NCBI GenBank assembly: GCA_900468285.1 | Contig: UBTF01000012.1 | Span: forward strand, 310,001 to 374,000 | Length of the DNA: 64,000 bases | Reading direction: 5' to 3' | Origin: Hyphomicrobiales bacterium | Lineage (GTDB): Bacteria > Pseudomonadota > Alphaproteobacteria > Rhizobiales > Rhizobiaceae | Shown here: piece by piece, positions 61,998-64,000 of the stretch | How the letters are laid out: every line of letters starts with the position of its first letter | Position numbering within the stretch: the first letter of the stretch is position 1 | Program-made: the position numbers and the translations under genes | Notes under the pieces: generated by a model | What the model was told of the DNA's origin: nothing | Database searches by the model: none | Seen by the model: the letters and a program-made list of their open reading frames with translations, nothing else

Positions 61998-62706
61998 ATG
62001 CTTCCTTTTTGATCAATGTAAATGATTTATGAAAATAGCCATGCAAATGGCGCATAACAGCGGCGCATTTGCCTTTCTTGCCGAATCCCTGCTGCACTGC
62101 AATAAGTCATCTCGTCTTGGGAGGAAAAGGTTTAAGGAACCAAGGCAATGACCACTCGCTTCCGTCCGGTACATTCCGGCTTCGAAACACTCCGGCTTGC
62201 AGGCCTCGGCCCGCGCTCCAGCCAGGGTTACCACCGTTTTGGTGTTACGAACGAACAGCTGACCGCTCGCGCGTCCACACAGCAGGTTCGCACCACACGG
62301 CCCTCGGCAGTTTTTGCGGATTTCCGCGAACGCTGATTGAAATGCCTCAAGGCCATGCCTTGACCGGCTTTTTAGAGCCCGACGCTTTGCAGCGCCTTTC
62401 CCATGGAGAGGCGCTTTTGCGTTTCTGGAGCGTGAGTTTGAAATCAGTCCCCGCCTTCCACCCTCCCCGGTTCCGGGCAGATTGGTCAGCTTTTCTGAGA
62501 ACAAGGGCCAATTGGCCCAATAGGCTCATGGACCGTAGTCCATCTCCGCTGTCGCTAGGTCACTTCGACGCTTGATACTATTGCAAGATCTCTCGGACTG
62601 CGCGCTTCAGGCTGAAATGCCTGCCGTCGCGAGCCATGTCCATTTGAACATGCTATTCTCGCAAACGGCAGGCGAAACGCGATTGGCGTCAAACAGGACG
62701 TGACAA
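61998..62706. other. 709-base region with one doubtful short ORF and a long inverted repeat
   Basis: One weak open frame (62148-62336, 62 residues, MTTRFRPVHSGFETLRLAGL, arginine-rich) has AAGG only 2 bases before its ATG. I have no support beyond that, so it is not called as a gene. The rest appears non-coding. It contains the hairpin 62619-62673 that serves the next gene. Confidence 0.45.
62619..62673 (-). terminator. Long hairpin after the AidA/PixA gene
   Basis: GCCTGCCGT (62619-62627) pairs with ACGGCAGGC (62665-62673), CGAG (62630-62633) with CTCG (62658-62661), and CATGT (62635-62639) with ACATG (62648-62652). It lies 33 bases past the stop on the minus strand. Confidence 0.6.
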
Positions 62707-63243
62707 TCAGGATGCGGTGATCGTTGGATCCCAGGCGAAGTAGCCAAGCACGGTCAGGGCGCCGGCGTGGTAGTAAAGGACTTCAAACAGCACGCTGTAG
62801 TTTTCCGTGCCTGCGGAAACGATGTCCGCCGCGACGTAGAAGTCATATTGAGGCGTTACAACATAGGCATTGGTGCCTGATGGCGGCAGAGGGATACTGC
62901 CGAGTGTTGTTCCGGGAACAGGGGTCTGCGGCTGAGCGAGCTTTCCCTCGATGTCAGCGGTAACCTTGGTACCGTTGAGATAGGTGATGTTCATCAGGTT
63001 GGCAGAATAGGTGGTGTTGCCCGACTGGGAGAGCATTCGCCAATGGATGGTGTCTTCGACGTCCGCCGAAATGTTGAGGTCACCCGTTGCCTGACCGCTT
63101 TTAACATATTGGCTGGCGGCAATCATATAGGCGTAGTTGTGGCCAACCCATGTCGGATTAGCCGGATCCTTGCTGGGACTGGTCGTGTTGAGGACGAGGT
63201 TGTTAACATCCACGACGATTTCAATATCAATAACATTACTCAT
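62707..63243 (-). CDS. AidA/PixA family (inclusion body) protein
   Basis: The 178-residue protein starts MSNVIDIEIVVDVNNLVLNT, followed by SKDPANPTWVGHNYAYMIA, SGQATGDLNISADVEDTIHWR and a C-terminus YHAGALTVLGYFAWDPTI. These match the AidA/PixA family, named from quorum-sensing-controlled AidA of Burkholderia/Ralstonia and the PixA crystalline inclusion protein of Xenorhabdus. The NPxxxxHNYAYM and YFxWDPTI motifs are conserved. AAGGAG is upstream of ATG 63243. Function in this genus is not established. Confidence 0.88.
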   Translation of the reverse strand: MSNVIDIEIVVDVNNLVLNTTSPSKDPANPTWVGHNYAYMIAASQYVKSGQATGDLNISADVEDTIHWRMLSQSGNTTYSANLMNITYLNGTKVTADIEGKLAQPQTPVPGTTLGSIPLPPSGTNAYVVTPQYDFYVAADIVSAGTENYSVLFEVLYYHAGALTVLGYFAWDPTITAS

Positions 63244-63582
63244 TCTGCGATGGCTCCTTGAGGGCAATATCAACAGGCGAGATAATTATAGGTTGTTTTT
63301 GCTTAGTCAATGCAACCTTATGTGGAAGCCAAAAAAAGGCAAGCAGTATGATTACTGGATTATTTCCAGCGCCGATCAGATCGCCTTGGTTTCTGGACTG
63401 AAAGTTTTGCGCGTCGGAAACGCTTCGGTTGCGGCGAGCGCGCAGGCTGCCTGGCATGACCGCCCGTCAGTCAGCAGCCAGATCCCACCGGCCATCTCGA
63501 AATCGTCGCGAAAAAGGATTGGCCGGCAAACGCAGATTTGCAGCGGCCGCGTTCGGTTCAACGCAGCCGCTGCAGCATCCGG
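63244..63582. other. Intergenic region upstream of the AidA/PixA gene
   Basis: No gene is supported in these 339 bases. The first 80 bases are AT-rich and probably hold the AidA/PixA promoter; the remainder has coding-like composition in the shadow frames only. Confidence 0.5.
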
Positions 63583-64000
63583 TCATGCCTGAGCGTCAAG
63601 AAATGCATCATTGACGTATTTGAACTTGATGGCCTGCCATTTGCAGTATTCGTCCAGGAAGTCGCGGGAGAACCACATGCCGCTGCGCAGGCTTTCATCA
63701 TGCCAGCCCATCGTGCCCTGCTCTGCCGCCTTGTTGAGAAGACGCTGGAGATGGGTGCGGGACATCATGAATTCGGTGGCGAGAGCGCGGGCATCGACAT
63801 AGCCGATATCGATACGATCGCAATCGCCCTCGGCATCCTCTATGCGGCTGATGAATTCGTCCATGACAAGCGCGCCCGCTTCCGTCCAGAGGAACAGACC
63901 GATGCGCTCGGGCGGCTCCACCCAGTTTCTGTCGAGAAGGCATTTGCGAGCAGCGCGCGGCTGTGCTTTTGCCAGCAGGTGCGGTTTTGAGAGCAACTCG
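63583..64000 (-). CDS. C-terminal part of a DNA-binding regulator (cut by window edge)
   Basis: A minus-strand frame ending at 63583 runs off the right edge without a stop. The visible 139 residues include ERIGLFLWTEAGALVMDEFI, a probable helix-turn-helix (RALATEFMMSRTHLQRLLNKAAEQG; about 70-94 of the visible part) and an aromatic tail (SGMWFSRDFLDEYCKWQ). The N-terminal half is outside the window, so I cannot name the family. It would be read toward the AidA/PixA gene. Confidence 0.6.
   Translation of the reverse strand, partial: ELLSKPHLLAKAQPRAARKCLLDRNWVEPPERIGLFLWTEAGALVMDEFISRIEDAEGDCDRIDIGYVDARALATEFMMSRTHLQRLLNKAAEQGTMGWHDESLRSGMWFSRDFLDEYCKWQAIKFKYVNDAFLDAQA

Noticed and set aside
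62148..62336. A 62-codon plus-strand frame after the uracil-DNA glycosylase
   Set aside because: There is only AAGG 2 bases before the ATG, an arginine-rich product with no recognisable pattern, and no conserved context; recorded under the intergenic entry instead.

Overview
The window is chromosomal DNA of a Rhizobiaceae alphaproteobacterium, most probably Agrobacterium or a close relative. The evidence is a pair of rhizobial RopA-type porins, an rpoZ-rsh-(DUF2062)-acpS-lepB-rnc-era block, single-domain FATGUY-type response regulators, HWE histidine kinases and an EcfG-type stress promoter. Coding density is high. I see no insertion sequence, prophage, CRISPR array or rRNA. There is one tRNA (Ser, GCT).

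Layout. 1-8.5 kb: a housekeeping block on the minus strand (rpoZ, rsh, a 48-residue DUF3563 gene, DUF2062, acpS, lepB, rnc, era, a Crp/Fnr regulator, a FATGUY response regulator and the start of recO). 8.8-13.3 kb: a NYN-domain protein, a soluble globin-coupled chemoreceptor and a GAF-PAS-GAF HWE kinase. 13.4-20.1 kb: smpB, dapA, a soluble lytic transglycosylase and two tandem porins. 20.6-27.6 kb: tRNA-Ser, a DUF883 stress protein behind an EcfG-type promoter, an HpcH/HpaI aldolase, a ferredoxin-reductase-like flavoprotein, a PilZ-like protein, a HisC-like aminotransferase, a Nudix hydrolase and small conserved proteins. 27.7-34.7 kb: a Tat-exported PhoX phosphatase, a palindromic repeat between duplicated terminators, an esterase, a PAS/HWE kinase split by an in-frame amber codon, and AMP nucleosidase. 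34.7-44.3 kb: a flippase-like membrane protein divergent from a GT2/GT83 pair that probably decorates the envelope through a polyprenyl-phosphate sugar, then OsmC, a class III aminotransferase, a lipid-kinase homologue, an MFS exporter and MgtE. 44.4-50 kb: a HigBA-like toxin-antitoxin pair with a possibly leaderless toxin mRNA, a homocysteine S-methyltransferase joined to a polar amino acid ABC transporter, and UppP. 50-57.8 kb: an HxlR regulator with an aldehyde dehydrogenase and a divergent MDR oxidoreductase, a pentapeptide-repeat protein, a GNAT enzyme, ETF-ubiquinone oxidoreductase and an SDR-like protein without the catalytic Tyr/Lys. 57.8-64 kb: a class D beta-lactamase divergent from an AmpR-type regulator, a short Hsp70, a uracil-DNA glycosylase with an altered motif, an AidA/PixA protein and a partial regulator.

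The points most worth a second look are: the AmpR/class D beta-lactamase pair; the split PAS-HWE kinase; the same 14-bp palindrome upstream of ETF-QO and of a DUF2147 gene; the exact EcfG promoter at DUF883; a possible three-hairpin small RNA at about 23.55 kb; the structured leader before mgtE; the MmuM-ABC transporter operon; and the leaderless toxin promoter. I did not find an obviously new multi-gene defence or biosynthetic system. No database search was run: all family calls are by eye.
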